DNA of 26,615 nt, from the NCBI RefSeq assembly GCF_036543075.1, contig NZ_JAZHPF010000033.1, positions 1 through 26,615 on the forward strand, in the 5' to 3' direction. The position numbers were made by a program, and so were the translations under genes. Below the pieces are notes generated by a model. That model had not been told where the DNA came from, did not search any database, and saw only the letters and a list, made by a program, of their open reading frames with translations. Of this stretch, positions 1-7,713 are shown in pieces (positions within the stretch are counted from its first letter, which is position 1; each line of letters starts with the position of its first letter). Source of the stretch: Deinococcus sp. YIM 134068 (lineage in GTDB: Bacteria; Deinococcota; Deinococci; Deinococcales; Deinococcaceae).

Positions 1-1
1 G

Positions 2-106
2 CTGCGTCTGAGCGCGAAGGTGGCAGCGCACAACCTCCTGATTCAACTCAAGGCCCGTTGGGGTCGTCCGCTAGGTGCCCACCTTGATCTCGTCGCCCTT
101 CCCTGA
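2..106 (+). pseudogene. C-terminal end of a transposase, cut by the window edge
   Basis: An open frame enters from the left edge and ends at TGA 104-106, giving 34 residues that contain LSAKVAAHNLLIQL followed by WGRPLGAHLDL. This K-x-AAHNL...GRPL pattern resembles the extreme C-terminus of DDE transposases of insertion sequences, most like IS982 or IS4/IS5-type enzymes as remembered; the family cannot be fixed from 34 residues. The gene starts outside the window, so whether it is intact is unknown; it is typed as pseudogene only because it is partial here. The sequence just after the stop (ACCCGTATTGCACA, 106-119) could be the right terminal inverted repeat, but its partner lies outside the window. 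Confidence 0.55.
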
Positions 107-111
107 CCCGT

Positions 112-230
112 ATTGCACATCAAGCGTCTTGAGGGGGAGAAGCTAAAAGAGCAAGCGCATAAGCCTCTGTTCTCCCTCTCCCCTGGTGGGAGAGGGCCGG
201 GGTGAGGGGGTGAGGGGGCGACGTGACGAC
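112..230. repeat. GC-rich composite dispersed repeat, copy A
   Basis: This gap holds a short element with the inverted core CTCTCCCxxxxGGGAGAGGG (about 168-195), followed by GGCCGGGGTGAGGGG. On the other side it carries GCACATCAAGCG...GAGGGGGAGAAGCTAAAAG. The reverse complement matches copy B (11741-11846) in both modules and copy C (25769-25842) in the hairpin module. Spurious reading frames through such elements give proline- and glycine-rich peptides; no gene is supported here. Hairpins of this type are common intergenic elements in many GC-rich bacteria (family knowledge). Here the element abuts the transposase end and the 3' end of the META-domain gene. Confidence 0.7.
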
Positions 231-270
231 GCCTCCGCCCAACTTCCACAAGCACCCTCCACTCCACCCC

Positions 271-1707
271 TCACCGCCGCTCCACCACCTCCACCAGCAC
301 GTAGCGTTTGCTGCTGGCGTCGGCGGGAACGGGCGTGGGGCGGTCCTCCTCGCGCACGCGGATGAGCTGCCTCACGCCCGGCTGGAAGGTGAAGCCCTCG
401 ATCTGGCTGTAGAAGAGTTGCCAGTCGCCGCCCTCCCGCCGCACCCGCAGGCAGGACATGGGGCCGATGCCCGTGCAGGGCACAAGCTGGCCGTCCACCT
501 CCCACGTCTGGATGCGGGCGCTGGCAATGGGCGTGCGGGTAAACACGAGCGTCGTGCCATTCGCGCTCAGGGTCAGGGCGCGGTCCGTCACGCTCAGGGT
601 GGGGGCGGCGGCGAGGAGGGCGGGCAAGTCCATGACGCCGAACGTGGCTTGAGCGGTTGGAGCAGCACTCAGGCTCGTCTCGCTCGGCGTTTTGAGGCAA
701 GGAATGGACATTTGAGTTGGAGGAGCCAACAGAGCGAGGCGGCCCCCTTCCACTCGGTACGTGCTGATGTAAACGTTACAGCCGTCAGTGACGCCGATAC
801 GTTCACCCTCCAACGTCAGCGTTACGAATCGTGCCGTCTGCGGAGCCGGGCGACCGTCCACGGTGGAGAGGGTGAAGGTGCCCTGTGCCGAGTCGGAGTC
901 AGGAACGACGGCACCACTTCCCGCTCTTCCCCGCCCAAAGACGAGCGTTTGCCCCCCGGCATTCGTGAGCGTGAGGCTGTCACCCGCTACCCGCGTGGTG
1001 AGCGGCGTCCCCAGGAAGGTCAGGAAAGCCGACTCCTGCGCGTTCAGCTCCGGCGTGCAGAGGCGGCGGGTGGTGGCGAGCGGCCCGAAGGTCAGCGTTT
1101 CGCCCTCCGCGCGCAGCGTGCCCGTCAGGCGGTTGCAACCGCCCGTGCCGCTCACCCGCCCATTCGCCAGGGTGAGGGCAGGAGGCGTGCCGGGGATAAT
1201 CTGCACCGCCGTTCCCCCCGTGAGGGTCCAGTCACCGTCCAAGTTCACGCTGGCCTCCGGTTGCGGGACGGTCGGGGTGACGGTGGAGGGCCGACCTCCG
1301 CCCCCCGCGAACACCAGGCGGTCACGCTCGCCCGCGAGGAGAGTCAGGGTCGTCCCACTGAACGTGTAGCGCGTCACGCCACGCAGCAGCCCGACGAAGC
1401 GTTCCTCCAATCCGTCCACCCGGTCGGGGCAGGCGCGGCGGGTGGTGGCGAGCCGTCCGAGGCGCAGCGTCTTTTCGCGCGCTGCATAGGGCGCACGGTA
1501 CAGGTTGCAGGGCGTGATCCCGGATGCCAAGCGACCGTCCAGCCGCAGGGTCGGTGCCCGCACCAGCCGCCCCGGCGCGACGAGTCGGCCCCCGTCCGTG
1601 AGGCCCGTCAGCGTCCAGGTCGTGCCGGTCAGGGGGGCGGACTGGGCCGAGGCGGAGGCACCGAGCGCGAGGGTCAGAGCGACGGCGAGGGGCGTAAGGG
1701 GGCGCAT
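271..1707 (-). CDS. Secreted triple-META-domain protein with C-terminal DUF4377
   Basis: The 478-residue product begins MRPLTPLAVALTLALG with a signal peptide ending near ASA-QS (about residue 20), so it is probably exported. Three consecutive META (HslJ/DUF306-like) modules follow, marked by W-x-L near each start, the central CNLY, CNRL and CNVY motifs, and the L-x-TTRRxC motif in the first two. The last ~70 residues (VPCTGIGPMSCLRV ... RYVLVEVVER) match DUF4377. META domains occur in envelope-stress proteins such as HslJ, and the biochemical role is unknown. I chose the ATG at 1707 because it starts the signal peptide and a -10-like TACAAC ends 6 nt upstream; a longer frame would run back into the VanW gene. 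It lies 68 bp downstream of that gene, on the same strand. Each module has a cysteine after the core motif, possibly forming disulfides (inference). Confidence 0.88.
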   Translation of the reverse strand: MRPLTPLAVALTLALGASASAQSAPLTGTTWTLTGLTDGGRLVAPGRLVRAPTLRLDGRLASGITPCNLYRAPYAAREKTLRLGRLATTRRACPDRVDGLEERFVGLLRGVTRYTFSGTTLTLLAGERDRLVFAGGGGRPSTVTPTVPQPEASVNLDGDWTLTGGTAVQIIPGTPPALTLANGRVSGTGGCNRLTGTLRAEGETLTFGPLATTRRLCTPELNAQESAFLTFLGTPLTTRVAGDSLTLTNAGGQTLVFGRGRAGSGAVVPDSDSAQGTFTLSTVDGRPAPQTARFVTLTLEGERIGVTDGCNVYISTYRVEGGRLALLAPPTQMSIPCLKTPSETSLSAAPTAQATFGVMDLPALLAAAPTLSVTDRALTLSANGTTLVFTRTPIASARIQTWEVDGQLVPCTGIGPMSCLRVRREGGDWQLFYSQIEGFTFQPGVRQLIRVREEDRPTPVPADASSKRYVLVEVVERR

Positions 1708-1713
1708 GCCTCT

Positions 1714-1719
1714 GTTGTA
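1714..1719 (-). promoter_or_regulatory. Possible -10 element of the META-domain gene (leaderless type)
   Basis: TACAAC on the minus strand ends 6 nt before the ATG at 1707, the spacing seen repeatedly in this window. It deviates from TANNNT at the last base, and no clear -35 is visible. It could be a weak internal promoter if the gene is also read from the VanW transcript. Confidence 0.35.
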
Positions 1720-1775
1720 CCCGCCGGGCCTGACGAGGGGGTGAGCGGGGCTGACGCGGATGAGACGGGTCCGCG

Positions 1776-3473
1776 TCAGTTTCTCGGGCCGTACTCGTAG
1801 ACCGCGCGCCACGGCTTGTAGACGGTCTTCACCGTGTCGCGGCGCACGCCCTGGGCATCCTTGATCGTGCGGGTGATGGAGAGCTTATACCCGTCCTGCG
1901 CCCAGTCCACCTGCCGCGACGCACCGGGACGCATGGACGAGTTCGCCACGTACTCGGCGGGCGGGTGCGGCGTGCGCGAGGAGATGACGGCGGGGCTGAC
2001 GGTGACGGTGCGTCCCGGCAGTTTGCCCCACACCTGCACCTCCAGCGTGCTGCGGGCGTCGTCGTTCACGGCCATCAGGTAGAGGGGCGCGCCCGTGTCG
2101 TTCCTGAGCTTGAGGTCCACGCCGGGGTCGTACACGGCGGCCTCGAAGCCGACCTGCGGCTCGTAGTAGCGCACCCGGTAGGAGTGCCCGTGCCGCTCCA
2201 CGACGGGCAATCCCGCCGCGTACAGGGCGCGGAACGCCGTGGTGGACACCTGACAGACGCCGCCGCCGAGGCCGTCCACCGTGCGCCCACCGCTGATGAT
2301 CAGGCCACCGACAAAGCCGTTCCCCGGTGTGATGCGGCCCAGCGCGTCCAGGAAGGAGAAGTTCTCTCCGGCGGGCACCACCACCCCGCTGATCTTCGCG
2401 GCGGCGGCGGCGATGTTGGCCCGTCGCGCCCAGTCACTCCCGTAATAGGTGCTGCGGCCCGAGGCGATGAGTTCCATTTCCTTCGGGTCAGGCAGCTCCG
2501 CGAGGGTGAGGGTCGGTCGGCTGACCTTGCCGGGAAAGACCACCGCTCGGGCGGCGGGGTCGGCGATGGCCTTTCGGAGGGCGGCCAGTGCGGCTTTCCG
2601 GTCGACGACATAGCCCGCCGCCTCCGCGACGCCCACGAGGGAGTTCCCCCGCGCGGCATAACGGGCGTTCCGGGCGGGGCGGCCCATCTCCGCCGCGAAC
2701 CGTTTCAGGACGGCACTCACCACAGGCTCGTCCAGGACGATGCCCTCCCCGCGCACCCAGTAGAGGTTGGCGACCTGGAGGGCCGTTAGCTCCGCCACCT
2801 CGTCGGTGCCTGCGAGCCGCACGGTCAGAGGCCGCATCAGGCGGTTGCCGCGCTCCACGTGGGCGCGCACGGTCTCGGCGGTGTAGCGGGCCTTCCACGT
2901 CGTCACGGGCAGGGTCAGCGTCGTCAGGGAGGGGTCGGCGGCGAGGGCGTTCGCGGCCTCCTCCACCCGCGCGCGGCGGCCCGGCGCGTCGGGGCGGAGG
3001 ACATAGCGGAGAGTGGCCTTGTCGAAGACGGCGGTCGCGTCCCTCGGCGGGGTGTTCACGCTCTGGGTCAGGGTCGAAAGGGCTTTTTTCGCCTGCTCGG
3101 CGTCCACCCGCGCCGCAAGGGGAAAGTTCCGCTCCGAGGCCTGGCCGATGAACCCACGCACCCGCTCCACGAAGCCGCGTTCGGCGGTCGCCTTCAAAGC
3201 GGCGTCCACGCTCGCCCCCTTATCGGCCCGCCAACCAAGCATGTCGGCCCCGACGGTCCAGGTGCGCCCACCCGCCTCCACCGTGACTTGGGGCGGAGTG
3301 GTCTTCTCTGTGAGAGCTGCCAGCGCCTCCTCGCGGGTCAGGCCGCCGACCTCCACGCCCGCCACGCTCAGGCCGGGGGCGAGGTGCCCACGATCCCCCA
3401 CGGCGACACCCAACGCGAGCGCCCCGCCCAGCACCACGGCGGACGACAAGCCGACGACCCAACTCCTCTTCAC
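1776..3473 (-). CDS. VanW-family cell-wall protein
   Basis: The 565-residue protein has an N-terminal hydrophobic segment (residues 6-25) without a clear cleavage site, so it is likely membrane-anchored and faces outward. Residues ~35-320 resemble tandem YoaR-type putative peptidoglycan-binding modules (PG_binding_4-like). The VanW domain follows (~residues 345-470) with GENFSFLDALG, GGGVCQVSTTAFRALYAAGL, VERHGHSY and YYEPQVGFEAAVYDPG. The C-terminus (~485-560) looks like a G5-type beta module. VanW is named after an accessory protein of vancomycin clusters but is widespread and of unknown biochemistry; no van resistance genes are present here, so a resistance role should not be inferred. The start is GTG at 3473, with TACACT ending exactly 6 nt upstream (leaderless). 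The META gene follows on the same strand after 68 bp. Confidence 0.9.
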   Translation of the reverse strand: MKRSWVVGLSSAVVLGGALALGVAVGDRGHLAPGLSVAGVEVGGLTREEALAALTEKTTPPQVTVEAGGRTWTVGADMLGWRADKGASVDAALKATAERGFVERVRGFIGQASERNFPLAARVDAEQAKKALSTLTQSVNTPPRDATAVFDKATLRYVLRPDAPGRRARVEEAANALAADPSLTTLTLPVTTWKARYTAETVRAHVERGNRLMRPLTVRLAGTDEVAELTALQVANLYWVRGEGIVLDEPVVSAVLKRFAAEMGRPARNARYAARGNSLVGVAEAAGYVVDRKAALAALRKAIADPAARAVVFPGKVSRPTLTLAELPDPKEMELIASGRSTYYGSDWARRANIAAAAAKISGVVVPAGENFSFLDALGRITPGNGFVGGLIISGGRTVDGLGGGVCQVSTTAFRALYAAGLPVVERHGHSYRVRYYEPQVGFEAAVYDPGVDLKLRNDTGAPLYLMAVNDDARSTLEVQVWGKLPGRTVTVSPAVISSRTPHPPAEYVANSSMRPGASRQVDWAQDGYKLSITRTIKDAQGVRRDTVKTVYKPWRAVYEYGPRN

Positions 3474-3479
3474 GCTCCC

Positions 3480-3485
3480 AGTGTA
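3480..3485 (-). promoter_or_regulatory. Leaderless -10 element (TACACT) of the VanW gene
   Basis: TACACT lies 6 nt before the GTG start, which places the transcription start at or next to the first base of the start codon. GGGAG between them is too close to the GTG (1 nt) to work as a normal ribosome-binding site, which supports leaderless reading. Confidence 0.6.
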
Positions 3486-3566
3486 GGGCGGCGGGTGGGC
3501 CGGGGCAGCCGCATTTCCGTACAGGTTCGGAAGGGTGAAGGGCGGTCAGGGGAGGTCAGGGGCGGG

Positions 3567-3989
3567 TCAGAACTCCGGCACCGTCTCCTCCGGTTCGGGC
3601 ACCGCGAACAGGTCCTGAACGGGTTCGTCCTCCGGTTGGAAGGCGATCAGCCGATTGGGAGTTCGCCAATCCTGCACCCACAAGCGTCCACACGCCTCAC
3701 ACCGCCAAATCTCAAGAACGTTTCCGGCTCCCATGCGCCAACTGGTCAGGATGTCGAAAACGACCTCCTCGTCCTTGAGGTTCAACTCAGCATACTTGTC
3801 GCTGAAAAACCGCTTCTGCCAGACGTGACCCTCGCCCCGCACGCGTGCGGCGATGGAGGAGGCGATGGTTCGAGGGATGAGATCGAAGACGAGGGCCGAC
3901 TTCCGGTCGGGCAGAACGTGGCCGAGGGAAGGCAATCCTTCCGGTTCGTCATGGATGCGGTGTCCACACCGGCAGAAAAAGACGCTCAA
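3567..3989 (-). CDS. Hypothetical protein with two cysteine pairs (possible split zinc ribbon)
   Basis: A 140-residue protein that I do not recognise. It opens with C6-x-C8-GHRIH and has a second pair C97-x2-C100 in WRCEACGRLWVQDW; together they could hold one structural metal ion (inference). The tail is acidic (PEDEPVQDLFAVPEPEETVPEF). There is no signal peptide or membrane segment. The start is TTG at 3989, supported by a strong AGGAGG 7 nt upstream on the minus strand; there is no ATG in a suitable place. The gene follows the HD-domain gene by 28 bp on the same strand. Use of a Shine-Dalgarno site, unlike its leaderless neighbours, fits a position inside an operon with the hydratase and HD genes. 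Confidence 0.75.
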   Translation of the reverse strand: MSVFFCRCGHRIHDEPEGLPSLGHVLPDRKSALVFDLIPRTIASSIAARVRGEGHVWQKRFFSDKYAELNLKDEEVVFDILTSWRMGAGNVLEIWRCEACGRLWVQDWRTPNRLIAFQPEDEPVQDLFAVPEPEETVPEF

Positions 3990-4017
3990 TGTCCCCCCTC
4001 CTCTGAGTCGAGGTCTC

Positions 4018-5121
4018 CTACCTCCGCTCGCTGCCCACCCCCAGATTCTCGCTGAGGGCGTTCTCCACCCGCTTCTGGGTGTCCTGCACCTCGGCCACCA
4101 CGCGCTCGCCGCTCTCCAGGTCCATCACGAAATGGTCGCCGTCGAGCCGCACCCGGCTGAGAATCTGCGCCTCTCCCTGCGGACGGATGGAGGCGCGCAG
4201 TTCCACGTAGCGGCGCATGGGGGTGCGGATGACCTTCGGGGCCAGCACCTCCTCGACCTGAAAGATGCCACCGGAGTTGTTCATGGTGACGTTGATGAGA
4301 ACGGGCATGTCCCGCCCCCGCTCGATGACGACCTGATCGACGGCGAGGGCGCTGATGGAGTGGATGTCCACGCTGCCGAGCGCGAAGGCCTTGCGGCCCC
4401 GGCCCTTCGTGATGTCGGTGCCGTCCGCGACCGCCGTGATGCCGCCCTCCAGCGTCAGCGGCGGTGGGTTGAGGTCGTGGCAGTTGATCGCGCCGAGGAT
4501 GAAGGAGCGCACCTTCATGCGCTTGAAGGGGTCGGCGTACAGCGGCCCCATGATGCGGTCGAGGATGGGCAGGGCGAGCGCGACCCCGTGCCCCTCGTGC
4601 CCGACCCGGTGAATCTGGTTGCCGATGTCGTGGAGCATCGTGCCCAGGATGACGGCGAGGAACACGTCGTCGGGGTCGCCCACGCCGGATTCCATCAGGT
4701 CGGGTTTGACGCCCGCCTCCAGCAGCAGCTCGGTGATCGCCAGGCTCGCCGCGCCCGTGATGAACGAGTGGACGCGCCCGTGGTCGTTGTAGCCGAGCTT
4801 CCGCATGGTGATGTAGTTCGCCATGTCCCAGTGGGCCAGCGCCTCGGGGTCGCCGCGCAGGGCCTCGTAGGCGGCGAGGGCGCGGGGGTAGTCGGCGAGA
4901 TCGGCGCGGATCGCCCGGTGCGCCTCCTCGATGAGCTTGGCGCGCGGGGTCGTGTACTCCACCACCCGGCCATTCGCGGGGGTGGGCAGGGCCGCCTCCG
5001 GGTGCCGTCCCTCCACGTCCTGCACGGTGCCGTCCTGCACGCTGAGAGTGAACTTCTGCTCCCCGGTCCCGGCGTCCTCGGTCTCGATGCGCCGCGTGGG
5101 TTCCCGCTCGCGCTCACTCAC
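4018..5121 (-). CDS. HD-domain metal-dependent phosphohydrolase
   Basis: The 367-residue protein has an HD domain at about residues 110-260: H118 (GRVHSF), the HD pair H164-D165 (TMLHDIG), H171/H175 (HRVGHEGH), H215-D216 (INCHD) and D233 (VADGTDI). All metal-ligand positions look intact, so an active phosphohydrolase is likely; the substrate (nucleotide or other phosphate ester) is unknown. The region after 260 is a beta-rich module seen in a subgroup of predicted HD hydrolases. The GTG start at 5121 overlaps the end of the upstream enoyl-CoA hydratase by 8 nt (5114-5121), which implies translational coupling in one operon. No membrane segment or other signalling domain (GAF, GGDEF, EAL) is seen. 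The annotation is firm for fold, weak for function. Confidence 0.88.
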   Translation of the reverse strand: MSEREREPTRRIETEDAGTGEQKFTLSVQDGTVQDVEGRHPEAALPTPANGRVVEYTTPRAKLIEEAHRAIRADLADYPRALAAYEALRGDPEALAHWDMANYITMRKLGYNDHGRVHSFITGAASLAITELLLEAGVKPDLMESGVGDPDDVFLAVILGTMLHDIGNQIHRVGHEGHGVALALPILDRIMGPLYADPFKRMKVRSFILGAINCHDLNPPPLTLEGGITAVADGTDITKGRGRKAFALGSVDIHSISALAVDQVVIERGRDMPVLINVTMNNSGGIFQVEEVLAPKVIRTPMRRYVELRASIRPQGEAQILSRVRLDGDHFVMDLESGERVVAEVQDTQKRVENALSENLGVGSERR

Positions 5122-5911
5122 CCTGGAACTCCGCGCGGCGCTTGGCGAGGAAGGCGGCGGTGCCCTCGCGGAAATCCTTCGTGGCGACCGTCATCCCGAA
5201 GAGGTCGGCCTCCACCTCCAGCCCGGCCTCCAGCGTGGTGTCCATGCCCCGGCGCACGGCCTCCTTGATGAGCGACAGCGAGATGGGCGCGTTCCTGAGC
5301 ATCAGCTCGGCCACCTCGCGCGCCTTCGTCAGCGGGTCGTCGGCCACGTAGTTCACGAGGCCCATGCTCAGGGCTTCCTCCGCCGAAACCTGCCGCGCGG
5401 TGAGCATCAGGTCGAGCGCCCGGCCCGGCCCGATCAGGCGCGCGAGGCGCTGGGTGCCGCCGAAGCCGGGGATCAGGCCGAGGGACGCTTCGGGCAGGCC
5501 GAGTTTCGCCCCCGGCGAGGCCACCCGCACATCACACGCGAGCGCGAGTTCCAGCCCGCCCCCGAGCGCAAAGCCGTTGATGGCCGCGATCACCGGGATG
5601 GGCAGGCTGGCGACCGAGTGCATCACGTCCTGCCCGGCCAGGGCGAGTTCGCGGCCCGCGTACACGCCGTCGAGCTGGTTCAGCTCCGCGATGTCCGCCC
5701 CCGCCACGAAGGCCCGGTCGCCGCCCCCGGTCAGGATGAGCGCGCCGACCTCCGGGTTCTCGATCACCGCCTCCAGCGCCTGCGACAGCTCGTTGAGGGT
5801 GTCGGCGTTCAGGGCGTTCAGGGCCTTCGGGCGCGTCACCGTCAGCACCGCGAGGGGGCCGTGCTGGTCGAGTTGCAGGTTGCGGAACTCCAGTTCGTCG
5901 AGCATCGTCAT
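5114..5911 (-). CDS. Enoyl-CoA hydratase / crotonase-family protein
   Basis: The 265-residue protein has typical crotonase features: an AFVAGADIAEL oxyanion-hole segment near residues 67-77, GFALGGGLELALACD with Glu121, and GLPEASLGLIPGFGGTQRL with Glu141. Both catalytic glutamates of true enoyl-CoA hydratases are therefore present, favouring hydration of trans-2-enoyl-CoA in fatty-acid beta-oxidation over other crotonase chemistries. Length is normal for a stand-alone hydratase. The ATG at 5911 is used here; a second Met lies two codons later. Upstream there is only a weak -10-like CAGGAT ending 6 nt before the ATG. It is the first gene of a probable three-gene operon with the overlapping HD hydrolase; no other beta-oxidation gene is in the window. 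Confidence 0.92.
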   Translation of the reverse strand: MTMLDELEFRNLQLDQHGPLAVLTVTRPKALNALNADTLNELSQALEAVIENPEVGALILTGGGDRAFVAGADIAELNQLDGVYAGRELALAGQDVMHSVASLPIPVIAAINGFALGGGLELALACDVRVASPGAKLGLPEASLGLIPGFGGTQRLARLIGPGRALDLMLTARQVSAEEALSMGLVNYVADDPLTKAREVAELMLRNAPISLSLIKEAVRRGMDTTLEAGLEVEADLFGMTVATKDFREGTAAFLAKRRAEFQGE

Positions 5912-5990
5912 GGCCCAATCCTGCCACGGGGCGGCGCGGGAGAAAGGGACGGGCGGGGGGAAGCGGGGGGAGGTCTCCCCGATTGCGGGG

Positions 5991-6019
5991 GTCGCCAGTT
6001 GCCAGTCGCCAGTCGCCAG
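5991..6019. repeat. Tandem heptamer array (GTCGCCA), about 4 units
   Basis: Units at 5991, 5998, 6005 and 6012 read GTCGCCA, GTTGCCA, GTCGCCA, GTCGCCA. The array lies in the gap between the nucleoside phosphorylase and hydratase genes. The same unit recurs at 7714-7760 and 11556-11570. Function unknown; such arrays can change length by slippage. Confidence 0.85.
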
Positions 6020-6040
6020 AGATGACGCCGCGCCTGATCT

Positions 6041-6757
6041 TCAGCGTTCGGCGAGGCTCACGATGGCGTCGAGCGCCACCCGGACCATCCGGTCCACGCC
6101 CCCGGCGAGCACGTCGTCGGGCACGAGCTGGGGGTCGCCGATGTCGTTGCTGCACGCGGTGAGGCACCCGGCGCGCAGGCCACGCAGCGCCGCGACGAGG
6201 AAGATCGCGCTCGCCTCCATCTCGAAGCCCAGCACGCCGCGCGAGGCCCACAAACGGGCGTGTTCGGGCGTGCTCGCGTAGAAGGCGTCCTCGGTCATCA
6301 CGAGGCCGACGTGGTGGGGCACGTCCAGCGCGCGGGCGGCGTGGACGGCGGCCTCCACGACCTCGAAGCTCGCGGCGGGGGCGTAGGGAGCGCCGCCGAG
6401 GAATTGCCGGGTGGTGCCGTCGTTCGGCACGGCGGCGGTGGCGACCACAAGGTCGGCGGGCCGCACCGTGGGCGTCGCGCCCCCCAGCGTGCCCACCCGA
6501 ATCAGCGTCCGCGCGCCCAGCCGCGCGAGTTCCTCCGCGACGATGGCGGCGCTGGGGCAGCCCATCCCGGTCGTCTGCACGCTGACGCGCACGCCCCGGT
6601 AGGTGCCCGTGAAGCCGAGGAGCTGGCGGTGCTCGGTGTACAGCGTCGCGTCTTCCAGATACGTCTCGGCGATGTGGCGGGCACGGTTGGGGTCGCCCGG
6701 CAGCAGGACGTACTCGGCCACGTCCCCCGGTTCGGCGCGCACATGAATCTGACTCAT
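6041..6757 (-). CDS. deoD: Purine nucleoside phosphorylase, DeoD type
   Basis: The 238-residue protein has the hexameric PNP fold signatures: H5, LPGDPNRARHI (G21, R25), R44 in EHRQLLGFTGTY, QTTGMGCPSA, IRVGTLGG (R87) and GFEMEASA (M180, E181). It phosphorolyses purine nucleosides to base and ribose-1-phosphate in salvage. The residue equivalent to E. coli Asp204 is Asn (CSNDIGD, N204), as I recall for the Thermus thermophilus enzyme, where it goes with 6-oxopurine (guanosine/inosine) preference; the substrate preference here is inference. The E. coli Ser90 position is Thr. I chose the ATG at 6757 because the 31-residue in-frame extension is not PNP-like and TATACT ends 7 nt upstream of this ATG (leaderless). 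The gene appears monocistronic. Confidence 0.93.
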   Translation of the reverse strand: MSQIHVRAEPGDVAEYVLLPGDPNRARHIAETYLEDATLYTEHRQLLGFTGTYRGVRVSVQTTGMGCPSAAIVAEELARLGARTLIRVGTLGGATPTVRPADLVVATAAVPNDGTTRQFLGGAPYAPAASFEVVEAAVHAARALDVPHHVGLVMTEDAFYASTPEHARLWASRGVLGFEMEASAIFLVAALRGLRAGCLTACSNDIGDPQLVPDDVLAGGVDRMVRVALDAIVSLAER

Positions 6758-6764
6758 GTGGGGG

Positions 6765-6770
6765 AGTATA
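6765..6770 (-). promoter_or_regulatory. Leaderless promoter (TATACT) of deoD
   Basis: TATACT ends 7 nt before the ATG. TTAGGG lies 17 bp upstream as a poor -35. No Shine-Dalgarno sequence lies between, only CCCCCAC. Confidence 0.7.
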
Positions 6771-6869
6771 GGCAGCGGCAGGGGGAACCCTAACGAGATG
6801 GCTCCCCCTCCCCGGAAGGCGTCCCCGAGAGATTTTGCCGGGTCACTCACAGGAACGACGGCTCACCCC

Positions 6870-7643
6870 TCACCGCCTCCCCCGCTCGCCCGGCGTCACG
6901 CCCGCCTCCTCCAGCCGCTGCCGAATGACGGTGCGGGCGGCGCGCACGGTGTAGAGCATGACCACGCCCGAGAACAGCATGGCGAAGTAGATGAAGCCGC
7001 GCGGCACCTCCACCCCGAAGGCTTCCGCGACCAGGGTCGTGCCGATCAGGAGCAGGAAGGCGGCGGCGAGGAGCTTGAGGGGCGCGTGCTCGTCCATATA
7101 GCGCGAGATGGGGCCGCTCGCGGCGATCATGACGAGCATCGCCAGCACGACCGCCGTCACCATGACGGGCAGGTTGCCGCTGACGCCGACCGCCGTGATC
7201 ACCGAGTCGAGGCTGAACACGAGGTCCAGCAGCGGAATCTGGAGAATCACGCTCGCTAGCGTGACAGTGGGCGCTCCGGGTTCCTCGCGGCCCAGCGGAT
7301 TGTCGGCCATCCGCGACAGCTCCCGCACGCTCTTGACCATCAGGAACACGCCGCCGCCCAGCAGCACGAGGTCGCGCACGCTCAGGCCCTGCCCGAAGAC
7401 GCTCAGGACCGGGGCCGTCAGCCGGGTGAGCCATGTCACGCTGGAGAGGAGCGCCACCCGCGTCACGACCGCGAGGACCAGCCCCAGCGTCCGGGCGAAG
7501 GCCTGCTGCCCACGCGGCAGCCGCCCGGCGAGCAGCGTGATGAACACGATGTTGTCGATGCCCAGCACGAGTTCGAGCAGCGTGAGGCTGAGCAGCCCCA
7601 CCCACGCCTCCGTCGTGCCGAAGGCGGCGAAGAAACCTTCCAT
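6870..7643 (-). CDS. TerC-family integral membrane protein (paralog 1)
   Basis: The 257-residue protein has about seven hydrophobic segments and both TerC signatures: LELVLGIDNIVFI (residues ~23-35) and LVFSLDSVITAVG (~140-152), whose acidic residues sit in the membrane. TerC proteins are linked to tellurium resistance and, in better-studied relatives (MeeF/YceF/Alx types), to export of manganese; the ion here is not known. The ATG at 7643 is preceded by TAGGCT ending 6 nt upstream (leaderless). The C-terminus is cytosolic and basic (TPGERGRR). The second TerC gene lies 358 bp upstream on the same strand. No ter operon genes (terB, D, E) are in the window, so metal homeostasis is more likely than classical tellurite resistance. 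Confidence 0.9.
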   Translation of the reverse strand: MEGFFAAFGTTEAWVGLLSLTLLELVLGIDNIVFITLLAGRLPRGQQAFARTLGLVLAVVTRVALLSSVTWLTRLTAPVLSVFGQGLSVRDLVLLGGGVFLMVKSVRELSRMADNPLGREEPGAPTVTLASVILQIPLLDLVFSLDSVITAVGVSGNLPVMVTAVVLAMLVMIAASGPISRYMDEHAPLKLLAAAFLLLIGTTLVAEAFGVEVPRGFIYFAMLFSGVVMLYTVRAARTVIRQRLEEAGVTPGERGRR

Positions 7644-7649
7644 GCGGGG

Positions 7650-7655
7650 AGCCTA
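7650..7655 (-). promoter_or_regulatory. Leaderless -10 element (TAGGCT) of TerC paralog 1
   Basis: TAGGCT is followed by CCCCGC and then the ATG, so it ends 6 nt before the start. It implies that this gene has its own promoter despite the co-directional TerC gene upstream. Confidence 0.55.
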
Positions 7656-7713
7656 CGCCGGGGGAGGTCTGGTTTCCGCGCCATTGTCTTAAAGCACAGC
7701 TTGGAAGCGTGAG

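Noticed and set aside
223..1800. Long plus-strand open frame of 525 codons
   Set aside because: It is antisense to the META-domain gene, rich in Arg/Gly/Ala with no domain, and explained by GC-rich codon bias.
1776..3473. Vancomycin resistance role for the VanW protein
   Set aside because: VanW domains are widespread without resistance; no vanH, vanA/B, vanX or vanR/S genes are present.
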